Notes: a model not told the origin generated them from the sequence alone. Shown: positions 1-9,175, counted from the first letter of the stretch. The stretch is DNA of 64,000 nt from Aestuariirhabdus haliotis (GCF_023509475.1 NZ_JAKSDZ010000007.1:1-64000), one strand, 5' to 3'. A program made the numbers and translations.

Positions 1-126
1 TTCCAAAGTCATAAGGAATTGCGCTATGCTGTGGGCCATTACATCAACCATTATTACAACGCTAAGCGGCTGCATTCAGGAATTGATTACTGTTCGTCGA
101 TGGAATACGAGCAATTAGCAGCATGA
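1..126 (+). CDS. IS3-family transposase OrfB, C-terminal end (partial at window edge)
   Basis: The frame is open from base 1 and stops at 124-126. The 41 visible residues are the tail of an IS3-type integrase (rve) domain: HYYNAKRLHSGIDY followed by a Met-Glu-Tyr-Glu segment is the usual end of the DDE domain, where the strand would be bound after the catalytic Glu. Start and catalytic residues lie outside the window, so intactness cannot be judged. It is followed at once by a probable IS end at about 134-160. Confidence 0.8.
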   Translation, partial: FQSHKELRYAVGHYINHYYNAKRLHSGIDYCSSMEYEQLAA

Positions 127-133
127 AAAATTA

Positions 134-160
134 TGTGTCCGTTTTATCGTGGGAGGATCA
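134..160. repeat. Probable right terminal inverted repeat of the IS3-family element
   Basis: The 27 bases after the transposase stop end in GGAGGATCA, so read inward from the outside the end begins TGATCC, fitting the TG...CA termini of IS3-family elements. The left end is outside the window, so the repeat cannot be paired here. Confidence 0.5.
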
Positions 161-214
161 TAATAGACAAGATGGTTGAGTCGTCGCCTCTCACGACCAA
201 GAGATAAAGTACCG

Positions 215-599
215 ATGAGTTACCACCAGTAGATCGAGAACGAACGATACCAAATTGATGCATCAAAGAGAGCAGGACACACAAATAGAGGTTTCCGATC
301 AGTTAGATCGAAGCCCTTCAACGAACAGCCGGGAGCTAAAGCGAAACAGCCGCTTTAAAGGCTACAGATCTGCTCAAGCCCAAAAGCTCAGTGAAAGCCG
401 CAGAGCTAAAGCATACAAAGCCATCAAAACCACTTATGAAGTGAAGAACCGGATTCAACAGATGACCCGCTAGGAATTAAGCCCGCAAGGGGCTGTAGAT
501 CACCATCAAAGGCACAAAAGAGTTTTGGTTCATCAAGAAACGTTTTACAATCGCTTGAGAAAAACCTCTGCACTGCTAGGCAAGGCGGATAACTCATAA
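215..599 (+). pseudogene. IS30-family transposase remnant, with stop codons and a frameshift
   Basis: The ATG at 215 opens with MSYHQ, then an in-frame TAG, then IENERYQID, which is the IS30 N-terminus. Similarity then shifts into the frame of base 255, where RSPSTNSRELKRNSRFKGYR matches the helix-turn-helix that recognises IS30 ends. A TAG at 471-473 interrupts again, and past it the same frame still reads like IS30 (ELSP, then VHQETFY for the usual HETIY) to a stop at 597-599. The DDE catalytic half is gone. This is a dead fragment with at least two nonsense changes and one frameshift. Confidence 0.75.
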
Positions 600-948
600 A
601 AAACGCAGATATGGCGGCATCATTTAAATATCTACAATTTGCATATAACATCAAGCTATAACATTTTCTGTACTGATGTCTAGCCTGTGATCTATACACA
701 AATAGTCAAATTGCCCTATCACATCTTATTATAGTGCGTTTTATAGTCAAATCGAAGCTCTATTGCCAAAACTGTATTCCACCCCCATCACGAATATCAA
801 TCACCTTTAGAACATTTGAGCTAGATTAGACTCTTCCAGAATAGTGATAACAGAGTAGCTGGGCTTAATAACACTAAAGATTGGTTTTATACTAGCTCAG
901 ACACTTCGCAAACACATACATCGAAAGATCTTAACTCGTAGGTCAAAA
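600..948. other. AT-rich stretch without a recognisable gene
   Basis: No reading frame here has protein-like composition. The stretch separates transposase debris from the methyltransferase gene and presumably carries that gene's promoter; I see no clear -35/-10 pair. Confidence 0.5.
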
Positions 949-1872
949 ATGATGATTAAAAAATTTGTCCCATATCCACTCAAGAAAATAATCCAGTCGA
1001 CAGATCTCTATTCAATAATTGATTCAAAACGTTTGGCCTCTTCTTCAAAAAGGTTAGATATTTGCGCAGCTCAGTTCGCACAACTACTTCATTTAATGGA
1101 CAGCAAAGGCATTCAAGGTCAAACCTGCCTCGAAATTGGGAGCGGATGGGTATTAAGTCATTCATTAGTTTGTTATTTGCTTGGCGCAAAAAAGGTTTTC
1201 GCCACCGACATTTCACCAAATGCACACCCTAGCAATTTAACACTCTCTATTAATAAGTCCATTTTATCCTTAGTTAGAGATACTCTTTCCCCTTTTGAAG
1301 CTCACGACAGAATCAGAGATAGACTTGACCGACTGCTAAAAATCAAAAAATTTGATACGAATGAATTAAAAAAAATAGGGATCTATTACGAAGCACCTTT
1401 AGATTTTTCAAAACACAGACCAAAAGAAGATATCGATTTGATTTTTTCTTTTTCTGTATTAGAACATATACCAGTTGACGATGTAGAAAATCTTATTAAC
1501 AACTTACACTCCAGCCTTAATACTGATGGAATCCAAGCACACTGCATTCATATGGAGGACCACAAAGACATCCCAAACAATCCATTTTCTTTTTTATCAA
1601 TTCCTCATGATAAATACAGTAAAACAATGCAAACTGATAGAGGTAATAGATTACGAGCCGACCAATGGATTTCTATATTTAGGCTTCTAAACAACGCAGA
1701 CATAACTCAACTATATCGATGGACTCGTAATGATAAAAAAACCCCAAAGATAATAGATAATTCTATTATTTACACAGATGAAAGCGATCTAAGAACCACA
1801 CACATAGGAATTTTAGCAACCAAAAAAGATAACAACCAGGAGACTTCTCCTAACAAGAAAGGTCATCGTTAA
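949..1872 (+). CDS. Class I SAM-dependent methyltransferase
   Basis: A 307-residue cytoplasmic protein. Motif I (LEIGSGW, about residues 61-67) binds S-adenosylmethionine, ATDIS near 83 is the acidic end of the second strand, and FSVLEHIP near 170 is the motif after strand 4 of Methyltransf_11/23 families. The methyl acceptor is not evident. It lies beside glycosyltransferase genes on the opposite strand, so a role in decorating a glycan is possible but only inferred from position. Very AT-rich codon use and IS fragments upstream suggest recent acquisition. There is a double ATG at 949/952 and no strong Shine-Dalgarno. Confidence 0.75.
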   Translation: MMIKKFVPYPLKKIIQSTDLYSIIDSKRLASSSKRLDICAAQFAQLLHLMDSKGIQGQTCLEIGSGWVLSHSLVCYLLGAKKVFATDISPNAHPSNLTLSINKSILSLVRDTLSPFEAHDRIRDRLDRLLKIKKFDTNELKKIGIYYEAPLDFSKHRPKEDIDLIFSFSVLEHIPVDDVENLINNLHSSLNTDGIQAHCIHMEDHKDIPNNPFSFLSIPHDKYSKTMQTDRGNRLRADQWISIFRLLNNADITQLYRWTRNDKKTPKIIDNSIIYTDESDLRTTHIGILATKKDNNQETSPNKKGHR

Positions 1873-2491
1873 TTTACAAATTATTCTTAGAATTCGACAA
1901 ATATTGAAAGAGCAGCTTAAGGCACGAGACGACAATGCATTTAAACTAAAACGGAAGATAAGATTTAACTATCAGCAGGCATCATGTGCCGTGGTTTGAC
2001 CGGGTTTTTGAGACTAAAGGCCCGCTTCTTCACGAAACTCTTCGGTATAGGCGGGTTTTCTATTCTTGGCGATCTTACACCTCCAAGTCAGATCAAAATC
2101 TAACTATAATTGGCGTCTACTTATCGTGGGTAACACGGGGCTTCTTGCTTGTACTCTTTAGCTTATCGTTGCCTATGATTAGTCATTAGTAAATTGGATT
2201 ATTCATTCTTAACTAGGTGTCCGCTAGACCGGAGTAATACCTCAGCTATTATACAGGATTTTTGAGTCTGAGACCTCCACTCTCCCATTAACTCATACAT
2301 AGAGTAGTAGTGACAAATATCTAACATGACAGTAAAGGTCAACACGACGGTTATATTAGCCAGCATTTGTTGAATTGACTATTATCTCATTCAATCTTAA
2401 AGCTGTTAGTTGCCACATGGACAATGAACTTCATCTAACCTTACAAGTTAATGGGATAAATAATGAATTCAGCTTTTAATGAAAACACACA
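1873..2491. other. Intergenic stretch between convergent genes, no supported gene
   Basis: This AT-rich segment separates the methyltransferase from the convergent glycosyltransferase operon. Short frames exist (for example 1986-2189) but have unlikely composition, no ribosome-binding site and no family resemblance. A decayed mobile element is possible; I could not match any part to a named one. Confidence 0.5.
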
Positions 2492-3583
2492 TTATAGTGA
2501 CTGTATCCACGCATATAGCTTAGATAGCCTAGAGGCCTTATCAACAAACTCAACAGAATCACAAAAAACCTCTTCTTTCTTTACCTTTCTGAAACCCTTA
2601 GCCAATTCAACAGCCTTATTTAAATTAAATACCCCAGAACAATAGTAAGCAAAATCTAGTGGCAAAGCACTATCTTTATGACCAGCATAAACACCCAAGC
2701 CATTGGCCAAGTATTCCCGACTTTTTAATGTGCATGCTTCATTCATACTTTTTCTATGCAAGCCAAAAACACCCAACCCCACATCCATTTGAGAATACAA
2801 CTCTTCCAACTGTTCCGCTCTCATTACTCCGTGATAAACAATCCGACAATCCTCACAAATTGGCTTCAACTTACCAACAAGGTGAATTTCTATATCTGTT
2901 CTATCATTATTCCTCAACTCATCATAAATATAATCCAAGCCGTTCCATTCATAATCTTGAGAATACACCCCAATTAATTTATAAACACCTGACCTTCTGT
3001 CATTAAAGCGCTTATTCGCATTAACGGTTATGCCATTAGGGAACACAAATCCCGCTTTAACTCTATCCAACCTTGATAGCTCATAATCTATCAGCTCTTG
3101 TGTGACAGCTATAACCCCCTGGCCACTTTGTAACACCCTAGGGCCGAGTGCCTTTTCATACAACCGCCCCACCCACCCAGAAAAGCGAGGCATAAGTGCA
3201 ACTTCCTCATGCTCCTTTGAGTGATGCACTGTAATATATTTTTTAAATAGCAATGAAACCAAATAGATGAAAGGGTCTCCTGGCACATTCCGCAGCAATA
3301 CAACATCCCAGCCACCTCTATGCCTAGCCAACCAAAAAAAAATATAAAAGCGAAGATAAAAGTAACGATAAACCTTGCTAACTGCATTTGAGTGGCCATT
3401 TGACAAGGTCGTAGATTTTACAAATTTCTCTCTGCTATTTTCATGAGAAAAGAACACAACATCCCAATCAATACCAAGCCGCCTAGAGGCTACACATTCA
3501 GCCTTCAACTGAGATAGGACACCCGGTTGGTGGTAGCCAGAATACCCGAAATGTAAAACCTTCTTCCTGATGCTAACAGTCAT
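2492..3583 (-). CDS. Glycosyltransferase, GT4-like fold (GT-B)
   Basis: A 363-residue soluble protein that should transfer a sugar from a nucleotide donor to a growing glycan. The N-terminal half is the acceptor-side Rossmann domain (KKVLHFGYSGYHQPG at the start). The C-terminal half has the donor-side pattern: LYSQMDVGLGVFGLHRKS, then SREYLANGLGVYAGH, the equivalent of the E-x7-E region in GT4 enzymes. The EX7E motif is poorly kept, so this is a divergent member. Its start overlaps the upstream glycosyltransferase by four bases (ATGA), showing translational coupling. It is the last gene of a five-gene run starting at 8422. Substrate unknown. Confidence 0.75.
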   Translation of the reverse strand: MTVSIRKKVLHFGYSGYHQPGVLSQLKAECVASRRLGIDWDVVFFSHENSREKFVKSTTLSNGHSNAVSKVYRYFYLRFYIFFWLARHRGGWDVVLLRNVPGDPFIYLVSLLFKKYITVHHSKEHEEVALMPRFSGWVGRLYEKALGPRVLQSGQGVIAVTQELIDYELSRLDRVKAGFVFPNGITVNANKRFNDRRSGVYKLIGVYSQDYEWNGLDYIYDELRNNDRTDIEIHLVGKLKPICEDCRIVYHGVMRAEQLEELYSQMDVGLGVFGLHRKSMNEACTLKSREYLANGLGVYAGHKDSALPLDFAYYCSGVFNLNKAVELAKGFRKVKKEEVFCDSVEFVDKASRLSKLYAWIQSL

Positions 3584-4566
3584 AAGCTTTCAAACAAAAG
3601 CTTATATTTTGTCACCATAGAATCTAACGTAAACATTGCTTCACATTGAGATCGATTCATTTCCCCAATAGACTTTCTCAATTTCTCATCCTCTACCAGC
3701 AATAGAATATTTTCCAAGATAGCTGCCAAATCATCTGGATCCGAAAGCAAATCCATTTGCTGGCCAAAACTCAATTCGTCCATCGACGAACAGTTGTATG
3801 AAACTACCGGCAGACCACAAGACATAGCCTCCAATGCTGACAGACTTAAACCTTCTCGATAACTCGGCAGCAAAAGCATATCTGCTTGTTGATATAAAGC
3901 GGGCATATCTCTGTAATCAATTCTACCCAGAAGCCGAATATTCATTTGAACGGAGCTTACACCAGTCTCGCGCAAGCCGCCTGTAACCCATAATTCACAA
4001 TTTTCTGGGAGTGCTCGAGCGATATCAACCAAAATTTTCCAACCTTTACGCTTTGTTGGATTTCCAGAAAAAAGTATAACAACCTTCTCAGATTTTAGCT
4101 TCAGTACAGGATAGAAGCGGGCAGTATCCACACCGTTATGAATTACCACTATCTCTTTTCCTGGAAATGCAACTCGTACTAAATCGGCCGTATACTCACT
4201 AACAGCAACAATTCTATCGGCCCTCGCCACAGCCTTACTTACTGAGCCCCGCTGAATAAAACGATAGAATAAAGACTGAGATAGAGTACAGTTACTAAAA
4301 TAATCTGTATCCCAAAAATAATTATGGAACGTTACAACTGCCTTTGTATTTTTTAAAAAAAAAACATCACCATATTCGGGCACAGTATGGACGATATGAT
4401 CTGGTCGCCGATACCCCCTCAATAAAGCAGGATATACCGTCTTACTTATAGGCAAAGAACAGATATTATAGCCACCAATCATCTGAGACAAAATCGAATG
4501 AACTACATACGCCCCATTACCAGCAGCCATAGGACTATAAATTTGTTTTTCATTCATAATACGCAC
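3580..4566 (-). CDS. Glycosyltransferase family 4
   Basis: A 328-residue GT-B enzyme. ILFSGNPTKRKGWKIL (about 168-183) is the start of the donor domain with the Arg/Lys pair that contacts the nucleotide diphosphate. ADMLLLPSYREGLSLSALEA (about 229-248) contains the E-x7-E motif of retaining GT4 transferases, followed by MSCGLPVVS. It follows the epimerase-like gene by about 20 bases and overlaps the next glycosyltransferase by four bases. It should act on a cytoplasmic lipid-linked or nucleotide-sugar intermediate of the same pathway. Low GC like its neighbours. The specific sugar cannot be read from sequence. Confidence 0.85.
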   Translation of the reverse strand: MRIMNEKQIYSPMAAGNGAYVVHSILSQMIGGYNICSLPISKTVYPALLRGYRRPDHIVHTVPEYGDVFFLKNTKAVVTFHNYFWDTDYFSNCTLSQSLFYRFIQRGSVSKAVARADRIVAVSEYTADLVRVAFPGKEIVVIHNGVDTARFYPVLKLKSEKVVILFSGNPTKRKGWKILVDIARALPENCELWVTGGLRETGVSSVQMNIRLLGRIDYRDMPALYQQADMLLLPSYREGLSLSALEAMSCGLPVVSYNCSSMDELSFGQQMDLLSDPDDLAAILENILLLVEDEKLRKSIGEMNRSQCEAMFTLDSMVTKYKLLFESL

Positions 4567-4587
4567 TCAGAGACCATACGTTCTTTT

Positions 4588-5676
4588 TCATGGTAAAGAC
4601 TCCAGGTAATTCACTATATTCTTGGACGGATAAACATCGCGAACGAGATGATTATCACTCACCCTTCTAACTTTCCCCTTGAGCACATTATCTAAAAAGC
4701 TCTTGACAACAGAATTATTCATTTTTGAAAGAACAACCCACTCTCCTATCCCTTCATTTCTTTCTGTAGCATCCCTAAAAAGTAAACATGGCACATGCAA
4801 ATAACTACACTCTTCTTGATTACTCCCACCATCAGTAACTAAAAATTGAGAGCGACTCAATAATTGGATGAATTTTGCGTAATTCATCCTCGGCACTAAC
4901 TCTATTGACGGATTATTACGAAAAACTTTCAGCCAACGGCTTGATTCAATAGCCTTTATGGTTGTTGGATGAAGAACAAACTTCACCAATATTTTATTTG
5001 AAATCTCCTCCACCCACGCCAGGATGAACTCTAGACGATCTCGATTGGATAGATTCTCATACCTATGAATAGAAACAACACAATACATATCCCCAGATTT
5101 TGATTTAAATGAACCCTCCTTCATAACAAAATCTAGCGAATCCAATAACGTATTAGCGCCAATTATTTCCACCAAAACATTTGATCGTGATCGCAGCCGC
5201 TTTACATTTTTCGACGCCCAACTGTCTGCGCAAAAAAACACATCAGAGCACTTACCAACCAAAACACGAATCACCTCTTCTGGAAATGGATGCCTCCAAT
5301 TATATGATCTTAGCCCCGCCTCAACATGCACAACTTTTACACCATATACTTTTGATAACACTGCCCCTAACAATGTAGAAAGCGTGTCCCCATGAACCAA
5401 ACAATATTTAACATCAGCCCAAACCCCTCTCTTATAGAAGGAATAAAAAATCACAAGAAATAGCCATGTTATCAGCTTACTTTTTGTATCATTTTCACGC
5501 AAGGGAAGAAGATACTCAGGGGATGGCAAGGAAAACTGCTCTATTAAGTCCTGCATCGTTTCTTCATGCTGCCCTGTAAGAACAAATTTATATGGAATAT
5601 TTTGAAAAGACATCTCTTGCATTACTGGCGCCATTTTTATTAACTGCGCTTTAGTACCTATCATTATAAGATACAT
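4588..5676 (-). CDS. UDP-N-acetylglucosamine 2-epimerase-like protein (WecB family), divergent
   Basis: A 362-residue member of the epimerase_2 family, whose typical members interconvert UDP-GlcNAc and UDP-ManNAc. Recognisable are VHGDTLS (about 88-94, active-site Asp), VEAGLRS (about 117-123), HPFPEEVIR (about 128-136) and SIHRYEN (about 202-208, matching the catalytic THRREN). The N-terminal GTRPE loop is instead GTKAQ, so an Arg and a Glu near the substrate are replaced. It may be a hydrolysing or altered-specificity form. The gene stops three bases before the upstream GT2 gene's end region and is co-directional with it. Confidence 0.75.
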   Translation of the reverse strand: MYLIMIGTKAQLIKMAPVMQEMSFQNIPYKFVLTGQHEETMQDLIEQFSLPSPEYLLPLRENDTKSKLITWLFLVIFYSFYKRGVWADVKYCLVHGDTLSTLLGAVLSKVYGVKVVHVEAGLRSYNWRHPFPEEVIRVLVGKCSDVFFCADSWASKNVKRLRSRSNVLVEIIGANTLLDSLDFVMKEGSFKSKSGDMYCVVSIHRYENLSNRDRLEFILAWVEEISNKILVKFVLHPTTIKAIESSRWLKVFRNNPSIELVPRMNYAKFIQLLSRSQFLVTDGGSNQEECSYLHVPCLLFRDATERNEGIGEWVVLSKMNNSVVKSFLDNVLKGKVRRVSDNHLVRDVYPSKNIVNYLESLP

Positions 5677-5679
5677 ATA

Positions 5680-6588
5680 TTAATCACTATTTTTATTGGT
5701 ACTTTCTTTGTGAGAACCGGAATATAACAGCATTGTAATTTGCTCAGAGACCAGCCCCATTAAAAAAATCAGTAAAGATGTAGAAAACAATAACGCGCTC
5801 ATATTAGTAAAACGTCCTACAGACCAAAAAGTATATGCGTAATAAGATAAACCAAGAGAAAAAAATAACGCACTTATTGGAGTAAACAACTTTAGCGGTG
5901 AGTAGAGAGTTCCAACCTTAAATATAATCAAAAGGAACCGTACGCCATCTTTGATCAAATTAATATGACTTTTTCCTTCTCTCTTTAATGCCGTAATTGG
6001 ATGATATCCAACCGAGTATCCAGCCCTAAAAAACGCCATGGTACTTGTCGTTGGATAACTAAATCCATTAGGAAGCAAATAAATAAATTCCCGAAACTTT
6101 TCTGCCCGTACTACCCGAAAACCTGAGGTCAAATCGTCTACTTTATGGCCAACCATGAAGGTTGCGAGTTTATTATAAACAGAATTAGCAACCCAACGCA
6201 CAACACTAGCCTGTGAAGAGCTTGATCTAGCCCCTACCACCATATCATAGCCTTCATCAAGCTTATCCAGCAAAGTGACTATTTCTTTTGGATTGTGCTG
6301 ACCATCCCCATCCATAAATACAAATATTTCTCCTAAAGCTGCTCGAGCACCCGCCTTAATAGCTGCACCGTTCCCTTTACTATATTGATGTCGAATTTCT
6401 TTTACATCATACTGGACACACAAATCAGACGTTCGGTCTTCAGAACCGTCATTTACCACTATAATCTCAGCACCTAAGCACTCTTCGACCAACCTAGGCA
6501 GAAGATCACATAAGTTAAGAGATTCATTCTTCGCAGGTATAATAATTGAATAAGTATATGCACGCTTCATATGATCAGTTATTTTCAA
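5680..6588 (-). CDS. GT2 family glycosyltransferase, polyprenyl-phosphate sugar synthase type
   Basis: A 302-residue enzyme of the dolichyl-phosphate mannose synthase group, which loads a sugar onto a polyprenyl phosphate at the inner membrane. Visible are SIIIPAKNES (about 14-23), VVNDGSEDRT (about 45-54), FVFMDGDGQHNP (about 91-102, the metal-binding DxD-type motif) and SGFRVVRAEKF. Two membrane helices lie at about 235-295. It overlaps the start of the GT-C gene product (stop at 6575) by 14 bases. Making a lipid-linked sugar donor fits the membrane GT-C enzyme upstream, which would need such a donor. Confidence 0.85.
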   Translation of the reverse strand: MKITDHMKRAYTYSIIIPAKNESLNLCDLLPRLVEECLGAEIIVVNDGSEDRTSDLCVQYDVKEIRHQYSKGNGAAIKAGARAALGEIFVFMDGDGQHNPKEIVTLLDKLDEGYDMVVGARSSSSQASVVRWVANSVYNKLATFMVGHKVDDLTSGFRVVRAEKFREFIYLLPNGFSYPTTSTMAFFRAGYSVGYHPITALKREGKSHINLIKDGVRFLLIIFKVGTLYSPLKLFTPISALFFSLGLSYYAYTFWSVGRFTNMSALLFSTSLLIFLMGLVSEQITMLLYSGSHKESTNKNSD

Positions 6589-8422
6589 TTTTGTTAATTA
6601 TAGTTTTTTGATATTTTTCAGCATCAACATCCCCGTACCTTTCACGGTATGCTGCGAACAAAAACTTCAAAACCGCATGCTGACCTGTATCTATTGCCAC
6701 CTTTTGATAACGCTGAAGAAAACAATCAAAATCGCTTGCCAAGAGGCAAAGCCTCCCCTCAATTAAATCGTAATTTCTTGAAGCAGAACCTTTCAAAAGA
6801 TTTTGATTATTTCGTAACATCTGAGTAACAGCCCAAACATCACGAATAGCAAGACTATCGCACAATCCGGTCTCTTTCTTTTCAACAATATTCGACAAAG
6901 CATTCGTGAGCCCAATTTCAAACCGAGCCTCCCCTACCCTCTCCTCAAAGCCTAACCAATCAAATTCAACTGGCAATCCGTTACAACCGAGCTCCATTAT
7001 CAGAAGGTAGCCATAAACTGACTGTTTATCCCGCCGAATTATTTCCTCGAATAGATCTTTAGCAGGACCAACCTCCCCAACCGAAGCCAAAGTATTAGCT
7101 TTAAAGCTCAGCAGCCGTATTGATTCCGGATTCATATCAGCCCAATGCACAACCATTTTTTCACGAGATTGCCATGTATTTGCAACAGCCGCATAGTTGA
7201 TAAGAGTCCAGCCTATAAAAACAAACATCAAGGCTGTTGCAACCTTATGAGATAGCCTAGCTGACACCATTACAAAGCCATAAAGAAATATAGCAACTAA
7301 GCCTATAGATGCCAGATAATTCCTATGCTCAAAAACAATCTCGAGTGGCACCATAGTACTTTCTAGTAAATGTGAAACCAAAAACCAAACAATTCCGAAT
7401 TGTAAAAGGGTATTTTTTCTAGCAACTACAAAGAAAAACAACCAAATACAAATAGCTGTTAAATACCTATAATCCACCCAACCTTTTACCAGCGTATAGT
7501 TATCGTGATAGAAATAGTAGTTCTTATAGTTTGGCAATAAAAACCAGCCGAAATATTCTAACACCACCACGACTTGAGTCATGAGCCTTTCAGTTAGCGT
7601 GTAAGGCCGAGCGTCATACCATCCAGCCACACGATCAATATTAAAAGCCAGAAGAAAAACACCACCCACAACCACAGCTACAGTTAGCCATTTAACTAAA
7701 TTATGGTAAGGTTTTTTCGGCGCATAGATAATGAAATATACTAGCAATAACAAACCGGCAAAAAGAATTCCATTCTCTTTAGAAAATACAGACAGCACCA
7801 AAAACAAACAAAAGACACCCCCTAGACTCAAAGAGCGCAACCACCCCGCCCCTTGCCCTCTTTCCTCAGACGAAGAAAATAGAAAGACAGTTAAAAAGCA
7901 CAAACCTAGCAACCCAAAAAAAACCGCCAGTAAATTCATCCTCTGAACAATATACAAAACACTGGACACCTGCCCTGGATGCACAGCCCATAACAGCGCA
8001 AGCAAAAATGCAGCAAGCATAGGATTGATACGATCGAGACCTGAAACATTACGCTTCTTTAGTTCAGTCAAAATCATACACAGCAGACAAAAAACAAGAA
8101 CTGTGTTAATTGCATGGATAACGATATTAGCAAACTGAAAGTCATCTGGACGGCTTGGCCAACTATCAGCCTGCAACGCAAAGCTAGCTATTGATACCGG
8201 CCTACCAGTTGGTCCACTGCGATTAGAAAAAATAACATCCCAGTAACCTTGCCAACTTCCGTCAATAAACACTAAGGCATTCAGATTTGCATGATCATCA
8301 AACAAAAACCCCCCACCAACAAACGGAAAATAGCAAGCAACTACACCTACCAGAAGCAACAGAGACAAGCAGACAAGAGCAACATACCTTCGCATTAATA
8401 ACTTCACGCGCTTTAACACCAA
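6575..8422 (-). CDS. GT-C fold membrane glycosyltransferase, candidate pilin glycosyltransferase
   Basis: A 615-residue protein with about ten hydrophobic helices in the first 400 residues and a soluble, TPR-like helical C-terminal third. In the first extracytoplasmic loop GGFLFDDHANL carries the paired acidic residues usual for GT-C enzymes, which use polyprenyl-phosphate sugars in the periplasm. It lies directly downstream of pilA on the same strand, separated by a terminator, in the place where Pseudomonas pilin loci carry tfpO or tfpW. I infer that it glycosylates PilA or another exported protein; sequence alone does not show the acceptor. Start ATG at 8422 lacks a strong ribosome-binding site. 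Confidence 0.65.
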   Translation of the reverse strand: MVLKRVKLLMRRYVALVCLSLLLLVGVVACYFPFVGGGFLFDDHANLNALVFIDGSWQGYWDVIFSNRSGPTGRPVSIASFALQADSWPSRPDDFQFANIVIHAINTVLVFCLLCMILTELKKRNVSGLDRINPMLAAFLLALLWAVHPGQVSSVLYIVQRMNLLAVFFGLLGLCFLTVFLFSSSEERGQGAGWLRSLSLGGVFCLFLVLSVFSKENGILFAGLLLLVYFIIYAPKKPYHNLVKWLTVAVVVGGVFLLAFNIDRVAGWYDARPYTLTERLMTQVVVVLEYFGWFLLPNYKNYYFYHDNYTLVKGWVDYRYLTAICIWLFFFVVARKNTLLQFGIVWFLVSHLLESTMVPLEIVFEHRNYLASIGLVAIFLYGFVMVSARLSHKVATALMFVFIGWTLINYAAVANTWQSREKMVVHWADMNPESIRLLSFKANTLASVGEVGPAKDLFEEIIRRDKQSVYGYLLIMELGCNGLPVEFDWLGFEERVGEARFEIGLTNALSNIVEKKETGLCDSLAIRDVWAVTQMLRNNQNLLKGSASRNYDLIEGRLCLLASDFDCFLQRYQKVAIDTGQHAVLKFLFAAYRERYGDVDAEKYQKTIINKIENN

Positions 8423-8443
8423 CCATCAGGCCATATAATAAGA

Positions 8444-8472
8444 CAAAAAAAACCGGCTAGAATAGCCGGTTT
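8444..8472 (-). terminator. Rho-independent terminator of pilA
   Basis: AACCGGCT (8451-8458) and AGCCGGTT (8464-8471) form an 8-bp stem with a 5-base loop. On the minus strand the stem is followed by a run of eight T. It lies 24 bases after the pilA stop and just before the GT-C gene, so the glycosylation genes are read through at low level or from their own promoter. Confidence 0.85.
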
Positions 8473-8495
8473 CAAATACTAATCAAGCATTCAAC

Positions 8496-8936
8496 TTACC
8501 TACAAGCGCCTGGCAGGTATTTATCTTCAATGGCATCAGTACCGCCACTCGCGCAATCCCAATTTCGACCGCCATCTGTAGTACCCATCTCAACAGTCTT
8601 GTCTGCAATCTCAGCGTTAACACCTGTAGACCTAAACGTCACTTCCATGACCAAGTCACCTGTTAGAGCAGCCCCTGTAGTGATCTCAACACTTGCGACA
8701 TACTTACCAGAAGTATTACCCATAACACTAGCTGTATCATTTGGCCAAACGCCTTTATCAGCGTACCACTCCGCCAGAGGCGTCTTACCTGCAGCCATTA
8801 AACTTACACCTTCAGATACCTGAGCCCGCGCAATGTAGTCCTGATAGGCAGGAATAGCAACGGCAGCCAAAATACCGATAATTGCAACAACAATCATCAA
8901 TTCAATCAAGGTAAAACCTTTTTGCATTGTTTTCAT
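8496..8936 (-). CDS. pilA: Type IV major pilin PilA
   Basis: A 146-residue class IVa prepilin. The leader of seven residues ends in Lys-Gly and is followed by [20 protein letters not shown]; cleavage after Gly7 gives N-methyl-Phe1 and Glu5 in the mature chain, as PilD requires. The hydrophobic alpha1 helix is followed by [11 protein letters not shown]. Cys residues near the C-terminus (WDCASGG and PGACR) can form the disulphide D-loop. GGAG lies nine bases before the ATG; a second Met at codon 4 would give a shorter leader. It is divergent from pilB and has a sigma-54 type promoter upstream. PilD, which would process it, is encoded 3.5 kb away. Confidence 0.97.
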   Translation of the reverse strand: MKTMQKGFTLIELMIVVAIIGILAAVAIPAYQDYIARAQVSEGVSLMAAGKTPLAEWYADKGVWPNDTASVMGNTSGKYVASVEITTGAALTGDLVMEVTFRSTGVNAEIADKTVEMGTTDGGRNWDCASGGTDAIEDKYLPGACR

Positions 8937-9020
8937 ACTAAATACTCCAAATGTGTTTAATGTCCAACTTACTTTTTATCGCCAATAACAGTTCGTTACT
9001 TTCAAGGACAAATAAAGTAT

Positions 9021-9037
9021 AGCAACACGCATGCCAA
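9021..9037 (-). promoter_or_regulatory. Sigma-54 (RpoN) promoter of pilA
   Basis: On the minus strand the sequence is TTGGCATGCGTGTTGCT. The GG and GC are separated as in the -24/-12 consensus TGGCACG-N4-TTGCW with one mismatch. Transcription would start near 9010, about 75 bases before the pilA ATG. RpoN control of pilA through PilS-PilR is established in Pseudomonas; pilS-pilR are not in this window. Confidence 0.75.
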
Positions 9038-9120
9038 CAACCATTTTCAAGCTACATTAAGCTCTTGCACGATTAACGACCAGCTATGCACCATCAAAAG
9101 TTGCCCCAAGGCGCCCAGAA

Positions 9121-9139
9121 TGTGACATTTTTTGTCACA
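9121..9139. repeat. Inverted repeat in the pilA-pilB intergenic region
   Basis: TGTGAC (9121-9126) and GTCACA (9134-9139) are perfect arms around seven bases (A and six T). The arms look like CRP/Vfr half-sites, but the spacing between TGTGA and TCACA is 9 rather than 6, so it is not a standard CRP site. Confidence 0.5.
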
Positions 9140-9175
9140 CCCTCATATATAGAGACAACTTAACCCCTCATTAAA

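Noticed and set aside
134-160. TGATCC in the IS end read as an ECF promoter
   Set aside because: On the minus strand it is not followed by CGTA at 16 bases and points into the transposase gene; it is the IS terminal repeat.
1986-2189. 67-codon frame between the methyltransferase and glycosyltransferase genes
   Set aside because: No Shine-Dalgarno, odd composition and no recognisable family; more likely noncoding or decayed DNA.
9121-9139. CRP/Vfr binding site for pilA or pilB
   Set aside because: The half-sites fit, but nine bases separate them instead of six, so I list it only as an inverted repeat.
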